Below, in pieces: positions 1 through 10,323 of a stretch of 64,000 nt of DNA (position 1 is its first letter; each line of letters opens with the position of its first letter). Location: NCBI RefSeq assembly GCF_039539525.1, contig NZ_BAABDH010000107.1, positions 22,741 through 86,740 on the forward strand. The letters run 5' to 3'. Below the pieces are notes generated by a model. That model ran no database searches. It had not been told where the DNA came from and worked only from the letters and a program-made list of their open reading frames with translations. Source of the DNA: Hymenobacter algoricola (GTDB lineage Bacteria > Bacteroidota > Bacteroidia > Cytophagales > Hymenobacteraceae). The translations under genes and the position numbers were made by a program.

Positions 1-1170
1 GAGTTTGAGCGCAACTTCACGGCCCGCGGCGGCAAGGTTATCTGGGCCCGCGACGCGCAGGAGGCCCTGGCGGAAATCGGCAAGATCATGGCCCGCAAGC
101 ACGCCCGCACCGTGGTGAAGGCCAAGAGCATGACCACCGAGGAAATCCACCTCAACGACTACCTCGGCAAGAACGGCATTGAGTCCATCGAAACCGACCT
201 GGGCGAGTTCATTGTGCAGCTCAACGGCGAGCGGCCCTACCACATCGTGACGCCGGCCATGCACCTGAGCAAGCAGGACATTGCCGCCATCTTCGTCAAG
301 CACCTCAAGATCGAGCCCACCGACGACGCGCAGGAGCTGGTGCTCACGGCCCGCCACCTGCTGCGCGGCAAGTACACGGAGGCGGAAGTGGGCATCACCG
401 GCGGCAACTTCCTGCTGGCCGATATCGGCGGCGTGGCCGTAACCGAGAACGAGGGCAATGCCCGCCTGTCGGCCACGTTTCCCAGCACCCACATTGCCAT
501 CGTGGGCATCGAAAAGGTCATTCCCAGCGTCCACGACCTGGATTTGTTCTGGCCCCTGCTCAGCACCAGCGGCACGGGGCAGCAGGTCACGGTCTACAAC
601 ACCATCTACACCGGCCCGCGGCAGCCGCTGGAGAAAGACGGCCCCGACGAGATGTACGTGGTGCTGCTCGACAACGGCCGCACCACCCTGCTGGCCCAGG
701 CCGACAAGCGCGAAGCCCTGCACTGCATCCGCTGCGGGGCCTGCCTGAACGTGTGCCCGGTGTACAAGAACATCGGTGGCCACACCTACGAAACCACGTA
801 TTCGGGGCCCATCGGCTCGGTGATTTCGCCCCACCTGGGCGGGCTGGCCGAAAACAAGCACCTGAGCTACGCCTCCTCGCTGTGCGGGGCCTGCACCTCG
901 GTGTGTCCGGTCAAGATCAACATTCACAACCTGCTGCTCCGCAACCGCCAGCAGGTGGTGCAGCAGGGCCTCACCGACACGGAGGAGCGCACGGCCATCC
1001 GCCTCTGGCTGCTGAGCATGAAAAGCCGCCGCCTGCTGAACCTGCTGCCCGCCCGCGCCAAAAACTGGGTGCTGCTGCGCATGCTCAGCCAGGTGGGCTG
1101 GAACAAGCGGCGCGAGGCGCTGGAAGTGGCCCCGAAGTCGTTCAACAAGCTGTGGCGGGAAAGGAGCTGA
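1..1170 (+). CDS. lutB: Lactate utilization iron-sulfur protein LutB (5' truncated by window edge)
   Basis: The reading frame is open from base 1, so the true start lies outside the window; about 389 C-terminal residues are present. LutB is the ferredoxin-like subunit of the LutABC complex that oxidises L-lactate to pyruvate in the cytoplasm. Two [4Fe-4S] binding motifs are visible, CIRCGACLNVCPVYK near 720-780 and CGACTSVCPVKINIHN near 880-930. The upstream part (GGKVIWARDAQEAL and the stretch reaching ADIGGVAVTENEGNARL) fits the LUD domain usual for this family. No lutC follows: the next gene is a membrane protein 100 bases on, so the other lut genes must be upstream or elsewhere. The family call is confident; use of lactate as substrate is inferred from the family. 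Confidence 0.92.
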   Translation, partial: EFERNFTARGGKVIWARDAQEALAEIGKIMARKHARTVVKAKSMTTEEIHLNDYLGKNGIESIETDLGEFIVQLNGERPYHIVTPAMHLSKQDIAAIFVKHLKIEPTDDAQELVLTARHLLRGKYTEAEVGITGGNFLLADIGGVAVTENEGNARLSATFPSTHIAIVGIEKVIPSVHDLDLFWPLLSTSGTGQQVTVYNTIYTGPRQPLEKDGPDEMYVVLLDNGRTTLLAQADKREALHCIRCGACLNVCPVYKNIGGHTYETTYSGPIGSVISPHLGGLAENKHLSYASSLCGACTSVCPVKINIHNLLLRNRQQVVQQGLTDTEERTAIRLWLLSMKSRRLLNLLPARAKNWVLLRMLSQVGWNKRREALEVAPKSFNKLWRERS

Positions 1171-1269
1171 CCGGTAAAGGAGGCGGGCCCGGTCCGAAAC
1201 CTAACCATTCTGCCCCGTAGCAGTAAAAAGACGACGCCGGGCACTTTACCAGCGGATCAGCCTGCTACT

Positions 1270-2331
1270 ATGCTCGACGTATTATTGCGCGTGCTGGCCT
1301 TTCTGGGCGGCGTGTTTCTGGTGTTCAGCACCGTCCTGGCGGCTATCCGCTCGTTTGTGCTGCCCCGCAACGAGTCGGTGCTGATCAACAACTGGGTGTT
1401 CATGGGCATCCGGCACGTATTCAGCGCCCTGGCTTCCTCCAAGAAAACCTACGCCCAGCGCGACCGGGTCATGTCGATGTACGCGCCGGTCGGGCTCGTG
1501 ATGCTGCCCGTGGTGTGGCTGGTTCTGCTCTCCATTGGCTACACCGGCATCCTGTGGGCGCTGGGCGAGGGGACGCTCCTCACGAGCTATATTCTGAGCA
1601 GCAACTCGGTGCTGACGCTGGGATCGGTGAAGGCGGCCACTATGCTCGGCGGCATTGCCTCCTACTCGGAAGCCACGTTTGGCCTGCTGCTGATTACGCT
1701 CCTGATTTCCTATTTGCCCACCATGTATCAGGCTTTCACCCGGCGCGAGCTGGTGGTAGCCCGGCTGGAGCTGCGCTGCGGCACCAACCGCACCGCCACG
1801 GAGCTTATCATCTGGCTTAACCGCACCGGCTCCCTGGCCGATGACGCGCCCCAGTGGGAACGGTGGGAAGAGTGGTTCGTGGAGATTGAGGAAACCCACA
1901 CTTCGCTGCCTATCCTATCATTTTTTCGCTCGCCCCAGCCGGGCCGCTCCTGGGTTACGGCCGCCAGCATTATCCTGGATGCCGCTGCCGTCATCATCAG
2001 CTCCGTAGATCAGCCGCGCGACCCGCAGACGGAGCTGTGCTTTAAAGCCGGCTGCATTACCATCAACCGCATCAGCCGCTATTTTGAAGACCGCGCCCAC
2101 GCGGAGCCCAACAATCTGATAAACGAGTCGGACCCGGTGGAGGACCCCACGCGCCGCGACTTTTTCCAGACCTACGACCAGTTGCGGCAGGCCGGCGTAC
2201 CGCTGAAAGAGGATCAGCAGGCCGCCTGGGACGAGTATCAGGCGCTGCGCGCCCGCTATGCCAGCGCCGTCCAGTATCTGGCCAAGCTCACCATGTCCCC
2301 GGACCTGAAAGCCATCGGCGGGAACCGCTGA
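1270..2331 (+). CDS. Membrane protein with ion-channel-like pore loop
   Basis: This 353-residue protein starts with a hydrophobic helix (residues about 3-28), has a second hydrophobic segment near 75-95, then the loop SSNSVLTLGSVK near 110-125 and a third membrane helix near 130-155. The order helix, pore-like loop (S-x-x-TLG), helix resembles the two-transmembrane potassium channel fold, but the canonical GYG/GFG filter is not present: TLG is followed by SVK. The last 190 residues are soluble and rich in charged and aromatic residues, with a WERWEEWFVEIE segment. It could be a divergent channel or a membrane sensor. No operon partner is evident; lutB ends 100 bases upstream. The gene is certain, the function is not. 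Confidence 0.7.
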   Translation: MLDVLLRVLAFLGGVFLVFSTVLAAIRSFVLPRNESVLINNWVFMGIRHVFSALASSKKTYAQRDRVMSMYAPVGLVMLPVVWLVLLSIGYTGILWALGEGTLLTSYILSSNSVLTLGSVKAATMLGGIASYSEATFGLLLITLLISYLPTMYQAFTRRELVVARLELRCGTNRTATELIIWLNRTGSLADDAPQWERWEEWFVEIEETHTSLPILSFFRSPQPGRSWVTAASIILDAAAVIISSVDQPRDPQTELCFKAGCITINRISRYFEDRAHAEPNNLINESDPVEDPTRRDFFQTYDQLRQAGVPLKEDQQAAWDEYQALRARYASAVQYLAKLTMSPDLKAIGGNR

Positions 2332-2775
2332 TTGGGTTGAAAAATGGCTCGGCAGTGCTGTCGTTGGGCAGCCAAACCGGTTGTGCCCCGGCCCTGGGAA
2401 TGAGCGCCACAGTTTTTTTGAGGCTTTTGCCCAAATCATTCTGTTATCCGCTTTCTATCAGCTACTTTGTGATATTATTGCAGAATAGCTATTTTCCAGC
2501 ATTTTTCCGTCCAACATCCTGTTCGTTCGGGCCGAAATGCTTTTTTGGCTTCCTCCCCTTTCGGCATGCGTCAGCAGTATTCGCTTATCATCCAGCCGCT
2601 ATGCCGAGCCCAGGGCAGACTCCCGCAGTCTGCCCCACCGATTCGCTGAGGGGCCGCTAGCCCGCCCCACGCTTACTTTTTACCAGTCGTGACTTTTCCG
2701 CCTGCGGCCCGCTCATGCGCCTGGCCCGGACGGGTATTCTGTTTTTCACTTTTCCCAACCCTCTTTCCTTCTTCT
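2332..2775. other. Intergenic region before the giant surface-protein gene
   Basis: About 440 bases without a convincing gene. An in-frame GTG at 2689 would extend the next protein by 29 residues, but those residues do not look like a signal peptide start, so the ATG at 2776 is preferred. The segment 2440-2520 is more AT-rich than its surroundings. No complete Bacteroidetes promoter (TTTG, about 20 bases, TAnnTTTG) was found; TACTTTTT near 2674 is one base off the -7 box and lacks a partner. Confidence 0.5.
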
Positions 2776-5700
2776 ATGCAACAATCTTTACGCTCCGGGC
2801 CCCGGCCCGACTGTTTAGTGCCGGCTGCCCCCATCCCCGGAGGGACGAGGCTGCGGCGGCTGGGCCTGCTGCTGGCGCTGCTGCTGAGCAGCCAGCTAAG
2901 CTGGGCCCAGGTCACCAAAACCCTGCCCGGCGACTATGCCACCCTGGCGGCGGCTTTTACGGATTTGAACACCAGCGGCGTGCCGGCCGGCGGGGTTGTC
3001 ATCAACGTGACGGCGGGCTACGCCGAAACCCTGACGGCCCCGCTGCTGCTCACGGCGACGGGTACCGCCACCAATGCCATTGTATTCCAGAAGGCCGGGG
3101 CGGGAGCCAATCCGAAGATTACGGCCGGCGTGGGCACTACCACGAGCCTGGACGCCATCATCGGCCTGTCGGGTGCCGACTACGTGACCTTCGACGGGCT
3201 GGAGCTGACTGAAAGCGCCGCCAATACGACGCCTATTACCCAGATGGAGTTTGGCTTTGCGCTGTTCCGGCCTTCGCCGACCGACGGCTGCCAGTTCAAC
3301 ACCATCCGCAACTGCGTGGTGACGCTGAACAAGGCCAACACGGGAACCTTCGGCCTCTACGGCGCGGCCACTACGGCGGCCCTGGCCACTTCGGTAGCGG
3401 CTACCGCCCCCGCCGGGGCCAACTCCGGCAACCGTATCTACGGCAACACGGTGAGCAATGCCGTGTCGGGCATGTACCTGACCGGCGCTACCACCACCAC
3501 GGCCCCCAACTACGACCTGAACAACGAAATCGGGGTGACGGCCGCCAACACGGTCACCAACTTCGGCGGGCTGGCCGCCTCGGGCTGGGGCATCGGCGTG
3601 AACATCCAGAACGGCGCCAGGATTGCCAACAACATCGTCAACAGCGGCGGCGGCGCGGCCGGCACCTCGACGCTGCGCGGCATTTACGGCAACACCGGCA
3701 CCTCGTCGAACATCGACATCACCAACAACACCATCACGCTGTCCAGCGGCGCTACCACCAGCCTGCTGGCCGGCATCGACAACGGCATCGGCTCCACGGC
3801 GGCTGCCAACACGGTCAACATCACCGGCAACACGGTACAGCTGACCTACGCCACGGCCACGACGGGCACCCTGAGCGGCATCAGCAACACGGCTTCGGCC
3901 GCAACGGTCAACATCACCGGCAACACGGTGCAGAACAGCACGGCCGCCGCCGCTACCACGGCCTCGTTCAACGGCATCGTCTGCTCGGCCGGTGCCGCCG
4001 TCAACCTGAGCAGCAACAACGTCACCAACAACTCGACGGCCGGCACGGGCACCATGACCCTGATTTCGTCGTCGATAGTGTCGGCGGCCACCCCGGTCAC
4101 CATCAACAACAACACGCTATCGGGCAACAGCAAGACGCCCGCCGGGACTACGGCCGGCACCTCGCTGTTCGGCATCTCGCTGGGTACGGCCACCACCACG
4201 ATTACCGGCAACACGGTTACCAACAACAGCATCGTCTCGTCGGGCACCTCCACCTCTACCTGCACCCTGACCGGCATCAACAGCACGGCCGCCTCGACGC
4301 CCACCGAGGTGCTGAGCAACAACGTCGTGACGGGCCTGACCATCAGCGGCACCAGCACCAGCACGTCGCACCTGCTGCGCGGTATTGTGACGGCCACCAG
4401 CAGCTCCAACGTGCAGACGATGACCCAGAATACCGTGGCCGGCCTGGCCCTGACGGCGGGCAGCGGCACGGTTACCGGCATTGCCATTCCCAGCGGCGGC
4501 GGCGCGGGCAGCAGCATTGCCCGCAATAAGATCTACGACCTGAGTGCGGCCGGAGCTACCAGCACCGTCAACGGCCTCACCATTGCCGGCGGCGGCACCT
4601 TTGCGCTCACCAACAACCTTATCGGCGACCTGCGGGCCCCGGCGGCTACGGGCCTGGTTGCCATCAGCGGCATGAGCTTTACCTCGGCTACCGCGGTGAA
4701 TGCCTACTTCAACACCATCTACCTGAACGCCACCAGCGCGGGCGCCACCTTCGGCACCTCGGGCATCTACCTGAACTCCACGGCTACCACGCTCGATGCC
4801 CGCAACAACCTCGTGGTGAACAAGAGCACGGCCGCCGGCACGGGGGGCTACACCGCCGCCCTGCGCCGCGTTTCGGGCACGGCGGGCACGGCGCCGGCCA
4901 ACCTGGCGGCCGCCACCAACAACAACCTGTACTACGCCGGTACGCCTTCGGCCACCAACGTTATCTACGTGGAAGGCACCAGCACGGCTACCAACGCCGC
5001 CGCGACCCTAGCCGGCTACAAAGCCCTGGTTTTCCCGCGTGAAACCAACTCCGCCACGGAGGATGTATCTTTCCTGAGCACCACCGGCCCCGATGCCACC
5101 TTCCTGCACATCAACCCCGCCCCGGCGACGCAGGTGGAAAGCGGCGGCACCCCCGTCAGTGGCGTCACCATCGACTTCGATGGCCAGACCCGCAACGCGA
5201 CGACGCCCGATATCGGCGCCGACGAAGGCTCGTTCACGCCCCTCGACCTGACGGCCCCGACCATTACCCTCACGCCCCTGGGCAACACGCCCAGCACGGC
5301 CAACCGCACCCTTACGGTTACCATCACCGACCCCAGCGGCATTGCCACGGGCGCCGATGCCCCGCGCCTGTTTTTCCGCAAAGGCACGACGGGCGCTTTC
5401 CAGAGCGTGCAGGCCAGCAGCGTGAGCGGCAGCGCCTACACCTTCACGTTCGACTACTCCCTGGTGGGCGGCGTGACGAGCTTCGACGCTATCCAGTACT
5501 ACGTGGTGGCCCAGGACGCCAGCGCCAACAACAACGTGAGCAGCAACCCGCCCGGCGGCACGTTCACGACGCTGCCGGCCCAGGTGTACCAGTTCCTGAT
5601 TCAGGGCACGCTCAGCGGCACCTACTACGTGGGCACCGGCGCCTCGCCCGACGCGACCCGCACCTACGCCACGCTGACGGCCGCCGCCGCCGCCTACAAC

Positions 5701-8700
5701 AACAACCTGCTGGGCGGGGCAGTAACCTTCCTGCTGCTCGACGCCAGCTACGGCCCCAACGAGACATTCCCCATCCAGCTTCTGGCCAACGCGGATGCCT
5801 CGGCAGTCAACACACTGACCATCAAGCCCACTGACGGCCTGAACACGACGCTGACCGGCAGCAATGCCGTTGCCCTGCTGCAGCTCATCGGCACCGACTA
5901 CGTAACCGTGGACGGTACCAGCGGCGGCACGCTCTCGGCCTCCGACCTGCGCCCGAGCCGCAACTGGACCCTGAACAACACCAGCACGGCCACGGCCAGC
6001 AACGGGATTGTGCTGACGGTGTTCAACGCGGGCGGGGACAACGCCACCAACAACACCTTTAGAAACCTGGTAATCACCGGCAGCGGCGCGGCTACGGCGC
6101 AGGCGGGTATCATCATGCTGGCCGCCGCCGCTAACCCGGCCGGCAACAACGGCAACGTGGTACGCAACAACGCCGTGTCGGGCAGCATCTACGGCATCTA
6201 CTCGCAGGGGCCGAGCGCCGCGGTGAAGAACACGGGCACCGTTATCAGCCAGAACGACCTGACCGTGACGGGCGCCGGCGCCATTGGCCGCTTCGGCATC
6301 ACGGGCTACTTCGAGGATGGCATTCAGGTGACCCAGAACACGGTGGACGGCATCAACACGGCCGTTTCCGGGGATGCCTGGGGCATCGGCCTGGGCTTTA
6401 CCGGCATCAGCGGTACCGTCTTCACCGGCAGTGAGGTCGTCAACGCCACCGTCGACCGCAACTACATCGGGACGGTGCGGCAGACCAATACCTTCTCGGC
6501 CGTGGGCATTGCCCTGGCCGCGGCCACCTCGGGCACCTCGACCATCAGCAACAACATGATTGCCGGGGTTTCGGCCAATGGTACCTCCGGCGACTTCGGC
6601 GCGGGCATCTACCTGGGCGGCGGCACGGGCTCGACTACCCGCGTGGTATTCAACTCCATCAGCATGACGGGCACGCAGACCGGCGGCAACTACCCCAGCT
6701 ACGCGCTGGCGGTGGGCGGCTCGTCGCCGGCAGTGCAGATTCGCAACAACGTGCTGGCCAACACCCAGACCACGGGCACGGCCAACAGCATCGCCCTGGG
6801 CTTTGCCTACAGCAGCACGGCCGGGGCGTACGCCAACCTGACTTCCTCCAACAACAGCTTCTTCATCGGCACCGGCGCCAACTTCGGCGTCGGGCAGACC
6901 GGCAGCCTGAGCACCACCGGCACGTTGCGCGCCACGCTGGCCGCCCTGAACGCCGAAACCGGCCAGGACAACCCGGCGACGTCCAAAGTGGCTGATCCGC
7001 AGTTTGTCTCGGCTACCGATCTGCACAGCGTGAGCCCGGCGCTGAACAACGCCGGCGTGCCGGTTGCGGATATTACGGTTGACTTCGACGGGCAGCTGCG
7101 CTCAGGCCTGATGCCCGACATCGGCGCCGACGAGTTCAGCCTGCTCGACCTGGCCACCACGGCCCTGACCGGACCAACGGCCGGCAACGGCTGCTACTCG
7201 GCCACGGAAGCGGTTTCGGTCACCATCCGCAACACGACGGCCGTCACCCTGGACTTTGCCGTGACGCCCGCCACCGTTTTTGTATCGGTGGCGGGCGGCG
7301 CTGCCGCTCAGAATATTTCGACCATCGTCAACACCGGCACCCTGGCCCCGGGCGCCTCGCTGGTAGTAGCCGTGGGCACGGTCGACCTGTCGGCCGCCGC
7401 TACCTACTCGCTGAGCGGCGCCGTGAGCATAACCGGCGACGAAGTTCTCGAAAACAATACGCTGGCCACGCCGCTGACCATCGTCAGCACGCCCCGTACG
7501 GTGGCCTTCACCTATGCGGCCGGCACCATCTGCGCGGGTTCGGGCTCGGCCGTAACGCCGACGCTGGGCAGCGGCTCGGTGACGGGCGGCACGTTCAGCG
7601 CTCCAGCTGGACTGACCATTGACCCGACCACGGGCGCTATCAACCCCACCACCTCCACGGCGGGCACTTACCTGGTAAGCTACACCGTGGCCGCCGCGGG
7701 CAACTGCCCGGCCCTCACGGCTACCCAGTCGGTGACGGTAGCTCCGGTAGCCTCGGCCGCGTTCAGCTACGCGGCGGCCAGCTTCTGCCGGAACGGCGCC
7801 AACCCCTCGCCCACGGTAACGGGCGTGAGCGGCGGCACCTTCGCGGGCAGCACCGGCCTGAGCATTGATCCGACGACGGGCGTCATCAACCTGAGCGCTA
7901 CGGCGGCCGGCACCTACACGGTAACCTACACCGCGGGCGGCAGCTGCCCCGGCACGACCACCCAGTCGGTGACGATTACCTCGGCTCCGGTTGCGGCCTT
8001 CAGCTACGCGGCCGGCACCTACTGCGCCGGCGCCACCAGCACCGTGCCGCCCACGCTGGGCAGCGGTGCGGCGGCCGGTACGTTCTCGTCTACGGCGGGC
8101 CTGAGCCTCGATCCGGCGACGGGCGTCATCAACGTGGCCGCCTCCACGGCGGGCACCTACACCGTGACAAACACTATTGCCGCCTCGGGCTCCTGCGCGG
8201 GCGTCACGGCTACCGCTTCGGTAACCATCACGCCGGCTACCTCGGCGGCCTTTGCCTATGCCGGCAGCACCTTCTGCCTGAGCGGCACCAACCCCACGCC
8301 AACCATCACCGGCACGGCGGGCGGCACGTTCAGCTCCACGACGGGCCTGAGCCTCAATGCTGGCACGGGCGTTATCACGCTGGCAACGTCCACTCCGGGC
8401 ATGTACACGGTGACGTACAGCGTGAGCGGGCCCTGCGCCTCGTCGACCACGACCCAGGTGACGATTACCACGGCTCCTTCGGCCTCGTTCTCCTACGCCC
8501 AGCCCGGCTACTGCGCCGGAGGCACGGCCACGGTTACGCCGACGTTCGGCGCCAACAGCAGCGGCGGGGTGTTCTCGGTTTCGCCGGCTACGGGCCTGAC
8601 CATTGCCCCCAATACGGGCGTCGTTACGCTGGCTTCCAGCGCGGCGGGTACCTATACGGTGACCAATACCATTGCCGCTTCCGGCGGCTGCGCGGCGGCC

Positions 8701-10227
8701 ACGGCTTCGACCACCATCATCCTCAACGCGGCCCCGGCGGCCACGCTGACGGCCGGGGGGCCGACGACTTTCTGCCAGGGTGGCTCGGTAACCTTCACGG
8801 CGCCAGCCGGCACGGGCAACAGCTACCAGTTCCTGCTCAACGGCACGGCTATCAATGGCGCTACCTCGGCTACCTACACGGCTTCGGCCGCCGGCAGCTA
8901 CTCGGTCACGGTAACCAACGCCAGCGCCTGCTCGGCCACTTCAGCGGCTACGGCCGTGGTGGTGAACCCGACTACGACGGCGACGTTCACCTACGCCAGC
9001 CCCGCCTTCTGCCTGAGCGGCACCAACCCCGCGCCGACCATCACCGGCACGGCGGGCGGCACGTTCAGCGCTGCGGCGGGCCTGAGCCTCAATGCTGCCA
9101 CGGGCGTCATCAACCTGGCAACGTCCACGGCCGGCACCTACGTGGTGACCTACAGCGTGGGCGGCTCCTGTCCTTCCTCCGCCATTGCCAGCATCACGCT
9201 GAATCCGGCAGCCATAGCCAACGCCGGGGCCAACCAGGCCTTCTGCTCGGGAAGCTCGGTCCAGCTTGGTACGACGGCCATAGCGGGCTACACCTACAGC
9301 TGGAGCCCGGCTACGGGGCTGAGCAGCGCCACGGTCAGCAACCCGACCGTGACGCTGACCAACACGGGCACCGCCCCGCTGGTCGTGACCTACACCCTGA
9401 CGGCTACGACCGCCAACGGCTGCTCGTCGACCAGCACGGTGCAGGTGACGGTGAACCCGGGTCCGGTAACGGCTACTCTCACGGCGGGCGGTCCGACGAC
9501 CTTCTGCCAGGGCGGCTCGGTGACCTTCACGGCCACGGCTACCACGGGCAACAGCTACCAGTATTTCCTGAACGGCACGGCCATCGCCGGCGCTACCAAC
9601 CCGACCTTCACCGCCGTGGCCGCGGGTAGCTACACGGTGCAGCTGACCAATACCACGAACTGCTTCACGGTATCGGCCCCGGTGGTGGTGACGGTGAATG
9701 CCACGCCGAACACGCCCACGCTGACCAGCACGACCCAGCCTTCGGGCGCCATCCTGCTGACCTCCAGCGCGGCTACCGGCAACCAGTTCTACCGCAACGG
9801 CGTGCTGGTGCCCGGCGCCACGGGCCAGACCCTGCTGCTGCTCTCGGGCGCGCAGAGCGGCATCTACACCGTGGTTTCGACCAGCGGCGGCGGCTGCTCC
9901 TCGGCGGCTTCCAACGCCGTCAACGCTACGGTGCTGGCTTCGGCCAAGGCTAATCTGGCAGCGGTCAGTGCCCTGCTGTTCCCCAACCCTACCGCCGACG
10001 GCAACGTCATGGTGGAGCTGCGGGGCTACTCGAAGGCCGCTGACGTAACGGTGCTGAACACGCTCGGTCAGGTGGTCCGCACTTTGGTGCTGCACCCGGA
10101 GCAAGCGGCTGCCAGCGCCGCCAGCCTCAGCCCGGTTGACCTCTCAACTCTGCCGGTGGGCGTGTACCTGCTGCGCATCAGCAGCCCGAACACGGCCCCG
10201 CAACTGCTGAAGCTGGTGCGCCGCTAA
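2776..10227 (+). CDS. Giant secreted beta-helix/Ig-repeat protein with type IX sorting domain
   Basis: The 2,483-residue product has a signal peptide (RLGLLLALLLSSQLSWAQ), so it is exported by Sec and probably placed on the cell surface by the type IX system. Residues about 40-800 and 950-1450 are two Asn/Thr/Gly-rich modules full of NITGNTV- and NNTI-type turns, as in right-handed parallel beta-helices; each module ends in a DFDGQ...PDIGADE motif. An Ig-like linker (about 830-950) lies between them. Residues about 1575-2390 hold six F-x-YA...C repeats, two LTAGGPTTFCQGGSVTFTA Ig-like repeats and one PKD-like unit. The end (LFPNPTADGNV ... GVYLLRI ... KLVRR) is a classic type A sorting domain. 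It may be an adhesin or polysaccharide-binding protein; no catalytic motif was seen. Confidence 0.85.
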   Translation: MQQSLRSGPRPDCLVPAAPIPGGTRLRRLGLLLALLLSSQLSWAQVTKTLPGDYATLAAAFTDLNTSGVPAGGVVINVTAGYAETLTAPLLLTATGTATNAIVFQKAGAGANPKITAGVGTTTSLDAIIGLSGADYVTFDGLELTESAANTTPITQMEFGFALFRPSPTDGCQFNTIRNCVVTLNKANTGTFGLYGAATTAALATSVAATAPAGANSGNRIYGNTVSNAVSGMYLTGATTTTAPNYDLNNEIGVTAANTVTNFGGLAASGWGIGVNIQNGARIANNIVNSGGGAAGTSTLRGIYGNTGTSSNIDITNNTITLSSGATTSLLAGIDNGIGSTAAANTVNITGNTVQLTYATATTGTLSGISNTASAATVNITGNTVQNSTAAAATTASFNGIVCSAGAAVNLSSNNVTNNSTAGTGTMTLISSSIVSAATPVTINNNTLSGNSKTPAGTTAGTSLFGISLGTATTTITGNTVTNNSIVSSGTSTSTCTLTGINSTAASTPTEVLSNNVVTGLTISGTSTSTSHLLRGIVTATSSSNVQTMTQNTVAGLALTAGSGTVTGIAIPSGGGAGSSIARNKIYDLSAAGATSTVNGLTIAGGGTFALTNNLIGDLRAPAATGLVAISGMSFTSATAVNAYFNTIYLNATSAGATFGTSGIYLNSTATTLDARNNLVVNKSTAAGTGGYTAALRRVSGTAGTAPANLAAATNNNLYYAGTPSATNVIYVEGTSTATNAAATLAGYKALVFPRETNSATEDVSFLSTTGPDATFLHINPAPATQVESGGTPVSGVTIDFDGQTRNATTPDIGADEGSFTPLDLTAPTITLTPLGNTPSTANRTLTVTITDPSGIATGADAPRLFFRKGTTGAFQSVQASSVSGSAYTFTFDYSLVGGVTSFDAIQYYVVAQDASANNNVSSNPPGGTFTTLPAQVYQFLIQGTLSGTYYVGTGASPDATRTYATLTAAAAAYNNNLLGGAVTFLLLDASYGPNETFPIQLLANADASAVNTLTIKPTDGLNTTLTGSNAVALLQLIGTDYVTVDGTSGGTLSASDLRPSRNWTLNNTSTATASNGIVLTVFNAGGDNATNNTFRNLVITGSGAATAQAGIIMLAAAANPAGNNGNVVRNNAVSGSIYGIYSQGPSAAVKNTGTVISQNDLTVTGAGAIGRFGITGYFEDGIQVTQNTVDGINTAVSGDAWGIGLGFTGISGTVFTGSEVVNATVDRNYIGTVRQTNTFSAVGIALAAATSGTSTISNNMIAGVSANGTSGDFGAGIYLGGGTGSTTRVVFNSISMTGTQTGGNYPSYALAVGGSSPAVQIRNNVLANTQTTGTANSIALGFAYSSTAGAYANLTSSNNSFFIGTGANFGVGQTGSLSTTGTLRATLAALNAETGQDNPATSKVADPQFVSATDLHSVSPALNNAGVPVADITVDFDGQLRSGLMPDIGADEFSLLDLATTALTGPTAGNGCYSATEAVSVTIRNTTAVTLDFAVTPATVFVSVAGGAAAQNISTIVNTGTLAPGASLVVAVGTVDLSAAATYSLSGAVSITGDEVLENNTLATPLTIVSTPRTVAFTYAAGTICAGSGSAVTPTLGSGSVTGGTFSAPAGLTIDPTTGAINPTTSTAGTYLVSYTVAAAGNCPALTATQSVTVAPVASAAFSYAAASFCRNGANPSPTVTGVSGGTFAGSTGLSIDPTTGVINLSATAAGTYTVTYTAGGSCPGTTTQSVTITSAPVAAFSYAAGTYCAGATSTVPPTLGSGAAAGTFSSTAGLSLDPATGVINVAASTAGTYTVTNTIAASGSCAGVTATASVTITPATSAAFAYAGSTFCLSGTNPTPTITGTAGGTFSSTTGLSLNAGTGVITLATSTPGMYTVTYSVSGPCASSTTTQVTITTAPSASFSYAQPGYCAGGTATVTPTFGANSSGGVFSVSPATGLTIAPNTGVVTLASSAAGTYTVTNTIAASGGCAAATASTTIILNAAPAATLTAGGPTTFCQGGSVTFTAPAGTGNSYQFLLNGTAINGATSATYTASAAGSYSVTVTNASACSATSAATAVVVNPTTTATFTYASPAFCLSGTNPAPTITGTAGGTFSAAAGLSLNAATGVINLATSTAGTYVVTYSVGGSCPSSAIASITLNPAAIANAGANQAFCSGSSVQLGTTAIAGYTYSWSPATGLSSATVSNPTVTLTNTGTAPLVVTYTLTATTANGCSSTSTVQVTVNPGPVTATLTAGGPTTFCQGGSVTFTATATTGNSYQYFLNGTAIAGATNPTFTAVAAGSYTVQLTNTTNCFTVSAPVVVTVNATPNTPTLTSTTQPSGAILLTSSAATGNQFYRNGVLVPGATGQTLLLLSGAQSGIYTVVSTSGGGCSSAASNAVNATVLASAKANLAAVSALLFPNPTADGNVMVELRGYSKAADVTVLNTLGQVVRTLVLHPEQAAASAASLSPVDLSTLPVGVYLLRISSPNTAPQLLKLVRR
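7500..9180 (+). repeat. Repeat array inside the giant surface-protein gene
   Basis: Six copies of a roughly 75-85-residue unit (aromatic-x-YA, conserved Cys, GGTFS, GLSL-x-P/A-TG, TAGTY-x-V) begin near 7505, 7758, 7990, 8245, 8482 and 8980. The fourth and sixth copies are nearly identical in DNA over 122 bases (8272-8393 against 9007-9128). The Ig-like units near 8747 and 9478 are also close DNA copies. This points to recent internal duplication or gene conversion and makes the gene prone to repeat-number change. Confidence 0.8.
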
Positions 10228-10245
10228 GCGCCCGGCAGCAGCCGC

Positions 10246-10280
10246 AAAAAAGCCCCGCCGGAATTCCGGCGGGGCTTTTT
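10246..10280. terminator. Bidirectional rho-independent terminator
   Basis: The arms AGCCCCGCCGG and CCGGCGGGGCT surround AATT, with an A-run before and a T-run after. It sits between two convergent genes (the giant surface protein and sdaA) and can serve both. Confidence 0.9.
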
Positions 10281-10323
10281 CATGTCTGAATACACCAGCC
10301 GGCGGCCCGACGGCCGGCGCGGG

